Source: Oscillospiraceae bacterium
GTDB taxonomy: Bacteria; Bacillota; Clostridia; Oscillospirales; Ruminococcaceae
Length of the DNA: 64,000 nt
Direction of reading: 5' to 3'
Assembly: GCA_017466865.1 (NCBI GenBank)
Contig: JAFTTI010000009.1
Location: 22,617-86,616 of the forward strand
Position 1 is the stretch's first letter. The number at the start of each line of letters is the position of its first letter. Both the position numbers and the translations under genes were made by a program. This document shows, piece by piece, positions 16,222-25,306 of the stretch. The notes under the pieces are model-generated. The model ran no database searches and was not told the origin of the DNA. It worked only from the letters and a program-made list of their open reading frames with translations.

Positions 16222-18159
16222 TTATTTACTGTTTATATTTTTTATTTTCATATTTACGGGTTCAAATGCTCTTCCGTCACCATCATAAAATCTTGAAAAT
16301 ACTTCATAGAATTCAAGTCTTAATGACTGAATACCAACTATAAGTCCTTCCATTCCTATGACAAAGATATTTCCGATGATAATAACGAGTATTGAGCCTG
16401 ATTTTCCTGCCATTTCAGCTAGAAGCATTACAACCGACATCATCCCTGCATGAGAAAGGATAAATCCTCCTACTCTGACAAAGGAAAGTGTATTTGTTGC
16501 AAACCCGAGACCAAATTCAAAAACCTCAAAGAAGTTTGATGCAATAAAGTCACCGACGCCTACTTTTTCAATAGGCTTCTTCATAATAAGACAACCAAGT
16601 ATTTCCCTGAAAAACATAAGCAATGCAGGAATTACAATAAGGAACACTACATATACAGGTGTAAGAAGGTTCATTCCTAAAATAAGATTTCCTACAAGTC
16701 CTCCTAAAATCGCAATGAAGAACACAAGTCCTGCTATACCATTATTTGAGAACAGCGCGCGTTCATAATCCTTCTGTTTAAAACCGATGCATATATTTAT
16801 GATGATTGTTATCACTATAAACACAACACCAAGTGCGATAGCACCATAAAGAATAGTATTTATATTATCCATAACTTCAAAAGGTTTTTCTTCAAATCCC
16901 ATATTTCTGAAAACAGGATCAAGAAGATGCTCGAATCCAAAAACGCTTCCGAAAAGGAATCCGAAAACTGCGCTTGAGATACCTACTCTTTCGAGTATTG
17001 CACCAAGTTTATTCTTTTTAACATGCCATAAAAAAGCACCTGCTATAGAGATTATGATACCTTGTCCGAGATCGGCAAACATAAGACCGAAAAGAAGAGT
17101 ATATGTTATAGCAACAAGCATTGTAGGGTCAAAACCGTGATGTGACGGCAGGCCATACATTTCAACAAACATCGAAAAGGGTTCAGCAAAGATGTTATTC
17201 TTGAGTTTTGTAGGTGGATTCAATCTGTTATCTCGTTCACAAGGCCTTGAGAGCACGGTAACTGTATCAAGTTCCTTGAACAGCGAAATGAATTCTTCTG
17301 ACTTTTTAGAAGGAACATAGCCTTTAATAAGTATATACTTATCATCATAGAGGACTACTTCTCTTCTGAGCTCAAATATTCCTGATAAATAAACAAGTTT
17401 AGAATAAATCATATTGAGCTTTTCTTTATTCTTATCAATAGATTCATCAATTTGTTTTTTGAGGTTTTTAAGTTCTTCTCTTTCGCTGAAGATTGCTTTT
17501 TCGTTGTTAATCTTCGCATCTTTACCTGTTCCTTCAACGAAATCAGGAAGTCTTATTCTTTCAAAATACAGTTCTGAAAAAATATCATCAATATCATCTT
17601 TTATTGATGACGGTACAAAATACATCCCCCAATAATATTCACCATCGTTATCATAGGTATTGAAAATAAAAGGCTTGTCCTTATGATAAGACAGTTTTTC
17701 ATAACTTTCTATCGGAAGTTTTCCGAATCTTACAGAAACATTCTTACAAGAAAAAAGTTTCTGATAATCTTCATCTATTCCTTCCAGATGCGAAAGATAC
17801 ATAGCAACTTGTCTTCTGTGCTTTATGTCTTCAGAAAGTTCTTCTGTATGCTCTATATTTTTAAGAATATCAGATTTGATTTCATCCGTGAGCACAGATA
17901 GTTCTGAAGCGCTTTCTTCTTTCAGGGAAGAAAAATTCTTTTCTTCGTATTTTATTCCGACCTTCGAAAAGAACGAAGAAAGTTCAGTAATAAGACTTTC
18001 ATAAGGATTTTCTTCGTTTAAAAGTCTGAACTTTTCTCCCTTACTGTTATCAGGAGGCTCAATGTGAAAACAACCGCTCTGACAACATTTTTTCAGAACC
18101 TCGTTCAGATCCTCGATATAACAGGTTATATCAACCGCTTCGAGTTTCTCAATAGCCAT
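16222..18159 (-). CDS. ntpI: V-type ATPase subunit I (membrane stator, a-type)
   Basis: A 645-residue stator subunit that forms the ion half-channels. Residues 1 to about 320 are cytoplasmic, with coiled coil (KNLKKQIDESIDKNKEKLN). The C-terminal half has about seven or eight membrane helices. The essential arginine is in LSFVRVGGFILSHAG near residue 558, and the preceding FEFGLGFATNTLSF motif is also conserved. It lies between C and K genes. Confidence 0.94.
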   Translation of the reverse strand: MAIEKLEAVDITCYIEDLNEVLKKCCQSGCFHIEPPDNSKGEKFRLLNEENPYESLITELSSFFSKVGIKYEEKNFSSLKEESASELSVLTDEIKSDILKNIEHTEELSEDIKHRRQVAMYLSHLEGIDEDYQKLFSCKNVSVRFGKLPIESYEKLSYHKDKPFIFNTYDNDGEYYWGMYFVPSSIKDDIDDIFSELYFERIRLPDFVEGTGKDAKINNEKAIFSEREELKNLKKQIDESIDKNKEKLNMIYSKLVYLSGIFELRREVVLYDDKYILIKGYVPSKKSEEFISLFKELDTVTVLSRPCERDNRLNPPTKLKNNIFAEPFSMFVEMYGLPSHHGFDPTMLVAITYTLLFGLMFADLGQGIIISIAGAFLWHVKKNKLGAILERVGISSAVFGFLFGSVFGFEHLLDPVFRNMGFEEKPFEVMDNINTILYGAIALGVVFIVITIIINICIGFKQKDYERALFSNNGIAGLVFFIAILGGLVGNLILGMNLLTPVYVVFLIVIPALLMFFREILGCLIMKKPIEKVGVGDFIASNFFEVFEFGLGFATNTLSFVRVGGFILSHAGMMSVVMLLAEMAGKSGSILVIIIGNIFVIGMEGLIVGIQSLRLEFYEVFSRFYDGDGRAFEPVNMKIKNINSK

Positions 18160-18184
18160 TCAATTCACCCCATCGGCTTTAATT

Positions 18185-19237
18185 TTAAACTATAACCAGC
18201 ATTTCTTCGATGCTTTGAACAGGAACGCCGTAGCGTATTCCTTCAATAATAGTTATAATATTTTTTACTTCTGTTGTAAGCAGAAAAAGAATTGTATAGA
18301 TACTTACAGCAGCATTAGTACTTTTTCTGAGATAGTTTTTTGCAAATCTGTTTCTCAGAAATTCAATATCGTGATTTATAGACGCTCTTGAAATATCAGA
18401 ATTTTCAACAGTTATTCTTCTGCCGTATCCTGTATTTTTAAGAACATCAATATATTCCTCAGCGGTATTTGTATTCATAAGTTCATAAAACCTATATTTT
18501 GTTATATTGCTGGGAACAGGAAAAAGAATATGTGAAATTTCTTCATAATCCGCACCTGAAAATGCTTTATATCTGAAAGCGTTATAAACATTTGATAAAT
18601 CGTAAAGAATACCTGTTATTTCAAGCATATCTTTCTGAACAGAACCTGAAAAATCTCTCTTTATAGCATCTTTAACCCAGTTTACATAATAAGTTTTGAG
18701 CAAAATATCTATTTCGGTACAATTATAATTCCCGTTATCATCAGGTTTCTGATCTTTTATTATTTCATAGTAAGGCGTTTTCTGAAGTATATCAAGCAAA
18801 TCGTTGTATGTTCTTACTTCACCGAGTTTCATCATATCAAACGATGAATGTTTTGCGAGATACGGAGATATTGTATCAATAAATTTTTCAGTAGTTCCCG
18901 CATTGATATAGATTATGCATCTGAGTATTACATTAATCTCGCTATTTATATATCTATAGTTAAAAAACGAAATCTCATTGAGTTTTTGAAAATTACACAG
19001 TCTTACATATTCATTAAAAGTTTCTCTGTTAAGAATGTCCTCTAAATACCCTCTATGAACGGAGGCTGTATCTATGTTTGAAAGACAGTCTGAAAAATGT
19101 GTATTTCTTTTCAGATACTCTGCTATTTCAGGTATTGTTGTTTTTTTCAGAAGTTCACGATAATCGTCTTCTTTAAGCCTTTTGCCGTAAAAGGTTCTTG
19201 CCTTAGCGACTGTAGCGTTATATGAATAATTGATCAT
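18185..19237 (-). CDS. ntpC: V-type ATPase subunit C (rotor cap, d-type)
   Basis: A 350-residue all-helical funnel protein that seats the central stalk on the K ring. It shows the family's repeated pattern, for example GKRLKEDDYRELL near the N-terminus. A GTG three codons upstream is in frame, but a GGGGTGA site correctly spaced to ATG 19237 favours the ATG. It follows the G-like subunit by 32 bases. Confidence 0.88.
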   Translation of the reverse strand: MINYSYNATVAKARTFYGKRLKEDDYRELLKKTTIPEIAEYLKRNTHFSDCLSNIDTASVHRGYLEDILNRETFNEYVRLCNFQKLNEISFFNYRYINSEINVILRCIIYINAGTTEKFIDTISPYLAKHSSFDMMKLGEVRTYNDLLDILQKTPYYEIIKDQKPDDNGNYNCTEIDILLKTYYVNWVKDAIKRDFSGSVQKDMLEITGILYDLSNVYNAFRYKAFSGADYEEISHILFPVPSNITKYRFYELMNTNTAEEYIDVLKNTGYGRRITVENSDISRASINHDIEFLRNRFAKNYLRKSTNAAVSIYTILFLLTTEVKNIITIIEGIRYGVPVQSIEEMLVIV

Positions 19238-19269
19238 CGTTTTCACCCCTTTTTAACAAAACAATAAAA

Positions 19270-19596
19270 TTACAATGCTGTAGGCTGTTTTGTTATTCTG
19301 TCAAAAATTTCTTCCGCCCACTTATTGTGATTTTCATCATAGAATTTATCATATTCAAGCATTTTATCTTCTTTTGCTTTCATAATCTTTTCTATCTTCA
19401 TTTCAGAAGCCTTTTGTTCTACATTATCAACCTTTTCGCTATACTCTTTTGAATGTTCAAGACTTTTATTGTATATTGCAACTGCTTCTTCCTTTGCCGA
19501 AAGCATAATCTGCTCACTTTTTTTGCGAGCTTCATCTATTTTGATATCAGCCTGTCTATCGAGCTCTATGATTTCGCTTATAATATTTTTTGCCAT
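19270..19596 (-). CDS. V-type ATPase subunit G/H-like coiled-coil protein
   Basis: A 108-residue, highly charged, almost wholly alpha-helical protein (IDEARKKSEQIMLSAKEEA). It is the expected partner of subunit E in the peripheral stalk. Conservation is too low for a motif-based call, so the assignment rests on composition, size and its place as the first V-ATPase gene of the cluster. A good AGGAG precedes the start, and the UPF0210 gene ends 19 bases upstream. Confidence 0.78.
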   Translation of the reverse strand: MAKNIISEIIELDRQADIKIDEARKKSEQIMLSAKEEAVAIYNKSLEHSKEYSEKVDNVEQKASEMKIEKIMKAKEDKMLEYDKFYDENHNKWAEEIFDRITKQPTAL

Positions 19597-19615
19597 ATAT
19601 AAAGCACTCCTGTGT

Positions 19616-20974
19616 TTAGTTCTTAAGGCTATGGAGAGGTGCAGGAATCTGACCTCCGCGGTTTATAAACTTTGAAGGAGAATTTTTATTGATTTTCATA
19701 ACAGGACCACAACCAAAAAGTCCGCCCCAATCAAGTTCTTCTCCGACATCCATACCTATTGCAGGGATAATTCTTACTGCTGTTGTCTTTGAGTTAACCA
19801 TACCGATAGCTGCTTCGTCAGCAATGATTGCAGAAATAGTATCTTCTGTAATATCTCCAGGAACAACTATCATATCAAGTCCTACTGAACATACCGCTGT
19901 CATTGCTTCGAGTTTTTCAATAGAAAGTGCACCGCATTTAGCAGCATCTATCATACCAGCATCTTCTGATACAGGAATAAAAGCACCTGAAAGTCCTCCT
20001 ATTCTTGAACAAGCCATTACCCCGCCCTTTTTTACCGCGTCGTTAAGAAGAGCGAGTGCTGCTGTTGTTCCGTGAGAGCCACAGTGTTCGAGACCAATTT
20101 CTTCGAGAATATGTGCAACGCTGTCACCCACTGCTGGAGTAGGAGCAAGAGAAAGGTCAACGATTCCGAAAGGAACTCCGAGTCTTTCTGATGCTGTAAC
20201 GCCAACAAGCTGCCCTACTCTTGTTATCTTGTAAGATGTTTTCTTAATAACATCGGCAATTTCTGCTATATCAGCGTTGGGATGTTTAGCAAGAGCAGCT
20301 CTTACAACACCGGGGCCCGAAACACCGACATTTATAATGCAATCAGGTTCACCCACGCCATGAAATGCTCCTGCCATAAAAGGATTGTCATCAGGTGCAT
20401 TACAGAAAACAACAAGTTTTGCTGCACCAAAGCAAGCGTTATCAACAGTTTTTATTGCAGACTGTTTTACTATTCTTCCCATAATTTTACAAGCATCAAG
20501 GTTGATACCTGTTTTTGTTGAACCGACATTTACGGATGAGCATACATTTGATGTTGTAGCAAGTGCTTCGGGTATTGATTCGATAAGTTCAATATCACCT
20601 GCAGCAAAACCCTTCTGAACAAGCGCTGAATATCCACCGATAAGGTTTACGCCAACAGCTTTTGCCGCTTTTTCCATTGTAACCGCAAATTTAACAGGGT
20701 TCTGATTTTTGCAGGCAGCCGAAACTATCGCTATCGGAGTAACCGAAAGTCTTTTATTGATTATCGGAATACCAAATTCCTTTTCAATCTTTTCGGCAAC
20801 GGGAACGAGGTTTGCAGCACATCTTGTTATCTTGTCATAAACCTTATCGCAAGCCTTGTCTATATCACTGTCGATACAATCAAGAAGTGAGATACCCATT
20901 GTTATCGTACGGATGTCAAGACATTCGTTCTGAATCATTCTTATAGTTTCAAGTATATCGTGAGCGTTAATCAT
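19616..20974 (-). CDS. UPF0210/DUF711 family protein (PFL-like)
   Basis: A 452-residue soluble protein of the conserved DUF711 family, annotated elsewhere as PFL family protein because of its fold. The enzymatic role is not established. Gly-rich stretches ([24 protein letters not shown]) and GSHGTTAAL are visible. It is preceded by an ACT-domain gene; this pairing is widely conserved. Here the pair leads directly into the V-ATPase genes with a 19-base gap. An AGGAGG site gives the start. The family call is firm; the function is unknown. Confidence 0.9.
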   Translation of the reverse strand: MINAHDILETIRMIQNECLDIRTITMGISLLDCIDSDIDKACDKVYDKITRCAANLVPVAEKIEKEFGIPIINKRLSVTPIAIVSAACKNQNPVKFAVTMEKAAKAVGVNLIGGYSALVQKGFAAGDIELIESIPEALATTSNVCSSVNVGSTKTGINLDACKIMGRIVKQSAIKTVDNACFGAAKLVVFCNAPDDNPFMAGAFHGVGEPDCIINVGVSGPGVVRAALAKHPNADIAEIADVIKKTSYKITRVGQLVGVTASERLGVPFGIVDLSLAPTPAVGDSVAHILEEIGLEHCGSHGTTAALALLNDAVKKGGVMACSRIGGLSGAFIPVSEDAGMIDAAKCGALSIEKLEAMTAVCSVGLDMIVVPGDITEDTISAIIADEAAIGMVNSKTTAVRIIPAIGMDVGEELDWGGLFGCGPVMKINKNSPSKFINRGGQIPAPLHSLKN

Positions 20975-20983
20975 ACTATCCTC

Positions 20984-21253
20984 CTATATTCTGTGCATAG
21001 CATCGAAAATATCTTCATGCATTGTATGGATAGAAAGGCCAAGTTCTTCACCGAGTTTTGTCATTCTGTCAGCGAGAACAGTGAATTCGACATTGAGATC
21101 GGAAATATCAACCATCATAATCATAGCGAACATATCCTGAAGTACTGACTGTGTTACTTCTATAACATTCCCGTTATATTCAGCACATATCGTGCTTACC
21201 TTTGCAAGAATACCTACTGTGTCTTTTCCTATTACAGTTAAAACAGCTCTCAT
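20984..21253 (-). CDS. ACT-domain regulatory protein (UPF0237)
   Basis: An 89-residue single ACT domain: VLTVIGKDTVGILAKVSTICAEY, then the second half with EVTQSVLQDMFAMIM. ACT domains bind small molecules, usually amino acids. This stand-alone type is nearly always next to a UPF0210 gene, as here (9-base gap). It probably senses a ligand for that partner. AGGAGG precedes ATG 21253. It is the first gene behind the promoter at 21316-21344. Confidence 0.92.
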   Translation of the reverse strand: MRAVLTVIGKDTVGILAKVSTICAEYNGNVIEVTQSVLQDMFAMIMMVDISDLNVEFTVLADRMTKLGEELGLSIHTMHEDIFDAMHRI

Positions 21254-21315
21254 AAAAAATCCTCCTGAGTCTTAATAAATATTATAAATATGTATAACAA
21301 AACATTATCGTTTAA

Positions 21316-21344
21316 ATTATAACACATTTGAACAAAAATGTTAA
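21316..21344 (-). promoter_or_regulatory. Promoter of the ACT-UPF0210-V-ATPase-EFR1 operon
   Basis: Minus strand TTAACA (21344-21339), 17-base spacer, TATAAT (21321-21316) with a TGTGT extension. The eleven downstream genes down to the gene ending at 10172 are separated by at most 32 bases, so this may drive a transcript of about 11 kb. Confidence 0.75.
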
Positions 21345-21410
21345 CGGCATAAACATACAATTTTGTTATTATTTTTTCTGAAAAATATGTCATTAAAGTA
21401 TAAAATGTGA

Positions 21411-21416
21411 TATAAT
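21411..21416 (+). promoter_or_regulatory. Extended -10 of the PHP-phosphatase gene
   Basis: TATAAT preceded by TGTGA. The -35 (ATGTCA, 18 bases upstream) is weak. It diverges from the V-ATPase promoter. Confidence 0.6.
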
Positions 21417-21485
21417 AAATATAATTTATTTATTTTTTCTGCATAAAAATTTTACTAAATCTTTACTTTCGGAGGAAACACACAT

Positions 21486-22331
21486 ATGAACCTTATAGAT
21501 TGTCATTCGCATTCACACAATTCACCAGATGCAGACAAAAATGCATCCGCACTTTCTATGATAGAAAAAGCCCGATCTTTAGGTCTTTCTGCCTATGCGA
21601 TAACAGACCATTGTGAAGTAAGTCAGTGGTATTCGATAAAACATTACGGCTTTGAACCCAACGGATATGATGATTATAATTACGACAGAATGTTTGAATC
21701 GTCAATGCAGGAAAATACAAAAGCAAAGGAAAGGATCGGCGATAAATTCAATTTTATATGTGGAATAGAACTCGGTCAAGCGACACACGATTTTGAACTT
21801 GCCGAAAAAATTATTTCTGACAAAAGACTTGACTTTATAATCGGTTCTACACACAAACTTCCTAATTACGATGATTTTGCGTTTATTGACTATTCAAAAT
21901 ATGACATTCCTGACCTTATGGAAAAGTATTTTGACGAAACATACAAACTCTGCAAATGGGGAAAATTCGATGTTCTTGGTCATTTGACATATACACTCAG
22001 ATATATCGAGGGCGATAACGGAATAAAAGTTGATATGAACCCTTATGAAGAAATCATAAGAGAATCCTTTAAACTTCTCGTAGAAAACGGAAAAGGTATT
22101 GAAATAAATACAAGCGGACTCAGACAAAAATACGGTCAGACTTTCCCTGATTTTAAATGGGTAAAAATCTTCAGAGAACTCGGCGGTGAAATAATTTCTA
22201 TAGGTTCTGATTCTCATTGCCCAGAAGATGTAGGTAAAGGAATTAAAGAAGGCGTAGAAATCGCTATGGAAGCAGGATTTAATCACCTCTGCTATTTCAA
22301 GGAAAGAAAACCGCAGTTTATAAAAATTTGA
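21486..22331 (+). CDS. PHP-domain phosphatase, histidinol-phosphatase (HisJ/HisK) type
   Basis: A 281-residue TIM-barrel-like metal-dependent phosphoesterase. PHP metal ligands are visible in order: DCHSHSHNSPD at residues 5-15, TDHCE near 42, GIELGQ near 94, the STH segment near 121, a GHL motif near 160, and the final GSDSH near 240. The closest general annotation is histidinol-phosphatase of the HisJ family, but no other his gene lies in the window, so the substrate is uncertain. GGAGG precedes the start. Confidence 0.85.
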   Translation: MNLIDCHSHSHNSPDADKNASALSMIEKARSLGLSAYAITDHCEVSQWYSIKHYGFEPNGYDDYNYDRMFESSMQENTKAKERIGDKFNFICGIELGQATHDFELAEKIISDKRLDFIIGSTHKLPNYDDFAFIDYSKYDIPDLMEKYFDETYKLCKWGKFDVLGHLTYTLRYIEGDNGIKVDMNPYEEIIRESFKLLVENGKGIEINTSGLRQKYGQTFPDFKWVKIFRELGGEIISIGSDSHCPEDVGKGIKEGVEIAMEAGFNHLCYFKERKPQFIKI

Positions 22332-22360
22332 TAGACAAACATTAAACATTATGGTATAAT
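22332..22360 (+). promoter_or_regulatory. Promoter of the Lrp-aminotransferase operon
   Basis: TAGACA (22332-22337), 17-base spacer and TATAAT (22355-22360) with TGG before it. The -35 begins at the base after the stop codon of the PHP gene. Confidence 0.65.
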
Positions 22361-22390
22361 TAAATAACTTTATTTATGGAGGTATTACTC

Positions 22391-22870
22391 ATGGAAACAC
22401 TTCTCAAACTTCTCAAGCAAAATTCCAGACTTTCAAACGCACAACTCGCCGCAATGACAGGAACAACAGAAAACGAAGTCGCCGCCAAGATTGAAGAACT
22501 TGAAAATTCAGGAATTATAAAGGGATACAGCGTTATTCTCGATGAAGATAAAGCTGATAAAGATGTTGTTACCGCTATCATCGAACTTAAAGTAACACCT
22601 CAGGCCGATGTAGGATTTGATGAAATTTCAAGAAAAATAGTTGCATACGAAGAAGTAACATCCCTTACTTTAATGTCAGGCGGATATGACCTTGCTGTAA
22701 CAGTTACTTGTGCTGACCTTAAAGAGGTTGCTCTTTTCGTTTCTCAGAAGCTTTCAGCTATTGAAGGCATACTCTCAACAACAACTCACTTTATTCTTAA
22801 AAGATATAAAGAAAAGGGATTTCTCATTTCAGAAGGTGAAACAGATGAAAGAGAATTTGTTTCCCCTTAA
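22391..22870 (+). CDS. Lrp/AsnC-family transcriptional regulator
   Basis: A 159-residue DNA-binding regulator. A winged helix-turn-helix at the N-terminus (NAQLAAMTGTTENEVAAKIEEL) is followed by the effector-binding ligand domain (LTLMSGGYDLAVTV). I start at ATG 22391, which has GGAGG ten bases upstream; an in-frame ATG at 22376 lies on the ribosome-binding site itself and is rejected. The next gene, an aminotransferase, begins 22 bases later, so the regulator probably responds to an amino acid and controls that operon. Confidence 0.92.
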   Translation: METLLKLLKQNSRLSNAQLAAMTGTTENEVAAKIEELENSGIIKGYSVILDEDKADKDVVTAIIELKVTPQADVGFDEISRKIVAYEEVTSLTLMSGGYDLAVTVTCADLKEVALFVSQKLSAIEGILSTTTHFILKRYKEKGFLISEGETDEREFVSP

Positions 22871-22892
22871 TTAAAATACAGAGGTAAAAAAT

Positions 22893-24068
22893 ATGGATTA
22901 TAATAAAATTTTGTCTGACAAAATCAAAAATATCAAACCTTCAGGAATAAGAAAGTTTTTTGATATTGCCGCTCAGACAGAGGGAGTTATTTCTCTCGGT
23001 GTCGGAGAGCCTGATTTTCCTACTCCATGGAGTGTCAGAAAAGTTGCTATTGATACAATAGAAAGAAAAAGAACTGTTTATACAGCAAACCCTGGTCTTA
23101 TCGAACTCAGAAAAACAATATGTGACAGACTTGATAAGAAAATGGGGCTTAAATATGATACCGACGAAGTTATTGTTACAGTTGGCGGTTCCGAGGCTAT
23201 CGACCTTGCTATAAGAGCGATTATAGACCCAGGTGATGAAGTTCTTGTTGTTGAACCGAGCTTTGTTTGTTATGCTCCTATAACAGAACTTTCAGGCGGA
23301 GTTGTTGTTCCTCTTGAAACATCTGCTGATACCGATTTCAAACTCACGGCAGAAACTCTGCGTTCAAAGATAACAGACAAGACAAAGATGCTCATCCTTC
23401 CCTATCCCAATAACCCGACAGGTGGGATAATGACAAAAGAAGAACTTCTTCCTATTGCAGAAGTTTTAAAGAATACAAATATTGTTGTTCTCAGTGATGA
23501 AATATATTCAGAACTGACTTATGGCGGCAAAACACATACTTCCATCGCTCAGCTTGACGGAATGAAGGAACGCACAATTATTGTAAACGGATTTTCAAAA
23601 GCTTACGCTATGACTGGTTGGCGGCTTGGATATGTTACAGGTCCTAAACCTATTATAGAACAGATGCTTAAACTTCATCAGTATGCTATTATGTCTTCTC
23701 CTACAATAAGTCAGTATGCAGGAATTGAAGCAATCAAAAACGGCGATGATGAAATCGCAAAAATGGTTAAGGAATACGACGCAAGAAGAAGGCTTATCGT
23801 TAAAGAATTCAACAGAATGGGACTTACCTGTTTTGAACCCAAAGGTGCATTCTATGTATTCCCATGCATAAAATCAACAGGACTTTCAAGTGAAGAATTC
23901 TGTGCAAGACTTGTTGAAGAATACAAAGTCGCTATCGTTCCAGGAAATGCTTTTGGAAACAGTGGCGAAGGCTATGTAAGAGTTTCTTACGCTTATTCAA
24001 TAAATCATATTCTTGAAGCTTTAAAAAGAATCGAAGCATTTTTAAAATCTCTTGAGAACGGAAAATAA
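22893..24068 (+). CDS. PLP-dependent aminotransferase, class I/II
   Basis: A 391-residue fold-type I aminotransferase. Visible landmarks are GVGEPDFPTP near the N-terminus, NPNNPTGG-type PNNPTGG, SDEIYSEL, the PLP-binding lysine in GFSKAYAMTGWR near residue 236, and the substrate-carboxylate Arg region near the C-terminus (VRVSY). It is of the aspartate/aromatic type; the exact amino acid cannot be read. Coupling with an Lrp regulator suggests amino-acid metabolism under feedback. Confidence 0.92.
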   Translation: MDYNKILSDKIKNIKPSGIRKFFDIAAQTEGVISLGVGEPDFPTPWSVRKVAIDTIERKRTVYTANPGLIELRKTICDRLDKKMGLKYDTDEVIVTVGGSEAIDLAIRAIIDPGDEVLVVEPSFVCYAPITELSGGVVVPLETSADTDFKLTAETLRSKITDKTKMLILPYPNNPTGGIMTKEELLPIAEVLKNTNIVVLSDEIYSELTYGGKTHTSIAQLDGMKERTIIVNGFSKAYAMTGWRLGYVTGPKPIIEQMLKLHQYAIMSSPTISQYAGIEAIKNGDDEIAKMVKEYDARRRLIVKEFNRMGLTCFEPKGAFYVFPCIKSTGLSSEEFCARLVEEYKVAIVPGNAFGNSGEGYVRVSYAYSINHILEALKRIEAFLKSLENGK

Positions 24069-24069
24069 T

Positions 24070-24927
24070 ATGGATAAAATTTCAGTTAAAGCAAATGCGA
24101 AAATCAATTTAGGCCTTGATATAGTCGGAACAAGAGATGATGGTTATCATCTCTTGAAAACCGTAATGCAGTCTGTATCTTTATACGATATTATAACTCT
24201 TGAAAAATCAGACAGCATTTCAGTTATATGTTCTGATGAAACACTCCCCTATGATGAACATAACCTCGCTTTTAAAGCAGCAAAATTGTTTTTTGAAGAA
24301 ACAAAAATCGTTGGTGGAGTTAAAATTAATATAGAAAAAAATATTCCTTCACAAGCAGGTCTTGGTGGTGGAAGTGCTGATGCTGCGGGAACTATTTTTG
24401 CTCTTAACAAATTATATGATGCCGGTTTATCAGATGAAAAACTTTGTAAAATTGGTGAAAAAGTAGGTTCTGATGTTCCCTTCTGTATCATCGGCGGAAC
24501 TAAATTGTGTGAAGGTGTCGGAGAAAAACTCACTTCATTGAATCCGATTTCAGACTGCAAGATAGTTATCGCAAAAGGTACTGACGGAATTTCTACAATC
24601 GAGGCTTATAAAACCTATGATAAACTTCAGGGCATTAAACACCCCGATGTTGACGCACTTATAAATGCAATCAATAACGGAGAAAAATTCTCACATCTTT
24701 GTGGTAATGTTCTCGAACTTACAGCTTTTCTTGCTACTGTTGATGAAATCAAGGAAACAATGATTGAACTCGGCGCTGAAAATTCTGTAATGACAGGAAG
24801 CGGTTCAGCAGTTTTCGGAATATTTGATAACGAAAGACTTGCTGAAAAATGCTGTGAAAATCTCAAGAAATCAGGATTTTTCGCTACTGTTTCAATTCCT
24901 TCCGAACAAGGAATTGAAATTATATAA
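24070..24927 (+). CDS. ispE: 4-diphosphocytidyl-2-C-methyl-D-erythritol kinase
   Basis: A GHMP kinase of the methylerythritol phosphate route to isoprenoids. The N-terminus KANAKINLGLDIVGTRDDGYH is diagnostic, and the phosphate loop PSQAGLGGGSADAA lies near residue 94. A C-terminal GSGSAVFG motif follows. The frame can be extended to a TTG at 24052 inside the aminotransferase gene, but ATG 24070, directly after that gene's stop, is more natural. The Shine-Dalgarno is weak, so translation is probably coupled. The length of 285 residues is standard. Confidence 0.94.
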   Translation: MDKISVKANAKINLGLDIVGTRDDGYHLLKTVMQSVSLYDIITLEKSDSISVICSDETLPYDEHNLAFKAAKLFFEETKIVGGVKINIEKNIPSQAGLGGGSADAAGTIFALNKLYDAGLSDEKLCKIGEKVGSDVPFCIIGGTKLCEGVGEKLTSLNPISDCKIVIAKGTDGISTIEAYKTYDKLQGIKHPDVDALINAINNGEKFSHLCGNVLELTAFLATVDEIKETMIELGAENSVMTGSGSAVFGIFDNERLAEKCCENLKKSGFFATVSIPSEQGIEII

Positions 24928-24942
24928 TCAGGTGGTGTAGAA

Positions 24943-25257
24943 ATGGCATCGACTAAAAATTATCTCGATTTTATTCTGGAACAATTATCTGACCTTGATG
25001 AAATTTCATACAGAGCAATGATGGGTGAATATATCATATATTACCGCGGAAAAATCGTTGGCGGAATATATGATGACAGATTTCTTGTAAAACCCGTAAA
25101 ATCAGCAATTTCTCTTATGTCTGATGCCACTTTTGAAATACCTTATGATGGTGCAAAAGAAATGATTCTGGTTAATAATGTAGATGATAAGAATTTTCTG
25201 ACGGAATTGTTGAACGCTATGTATGATGAACTTCCTGCACCTAAAAAGAAAAAATAA
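24943..25257 (+). CDS. TfoX N-terminal domain protein
   Basis: A 104-residue protein consisting of a TfoX-N domain: YLDFILEQL, YRAMMGEYIIYYRGKIVGGIYDD, then FLVKPVKSA. In Gammaproteobacteria TfoX regulates competence. Stand-alone TfoX-N proteins in clostridia have no known role. It ends in a Lys-rich tail. It is the last gene of the Lrp operon, before a strong terminator. Confidence 0.85.
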   Translation: MASTKNYLDFILEQLSDLDEISYRAMMGEYIIYYRGKIVGGIYDDRFLVKPVKSAISLMSDATFEIPYDGAKEMILVNNVDDKNFLTELLNAMYDELPAPKKKK

Positions 25258-25268
25258 TCATATAAAAT

Positions 25269-25297
25269 AAAGGCATACAGAAAAACTGTATGCCTTT
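25269..25297. terminator. Bidirectional terminator between TfoX-N and SulP genes
   Basis: Perfect 12-base arms AAAGGCATACAG / CTGTATGCCTTT with a 5-base loop, then TCTTTTTT on the plus side and A/T-rich sequence on the other. Confidence 0.88.
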
Positions 25298-25306
25298 TCT
25301 TTTTTA

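Noticed and set aside
19689-20075. 128-codon open frame on the plus strand
   Set aside because: It is antisense to the UPF0210 gene, with low-complexity Ile/Ser/Pro composition typical of a shadow frame.
21894-22349. 151-codon open frame on the minus strand
   Set aside because: It is antisense to the PHP phosphatase. Phe/Tyr-rich composition and the lack of a Shine-Dalgarno argue against coding.
22376-22390. Upstream in-frame ATG for the Lrp gene
   Set aside because: It overlaps the GGAGG that serves ATG 22391.
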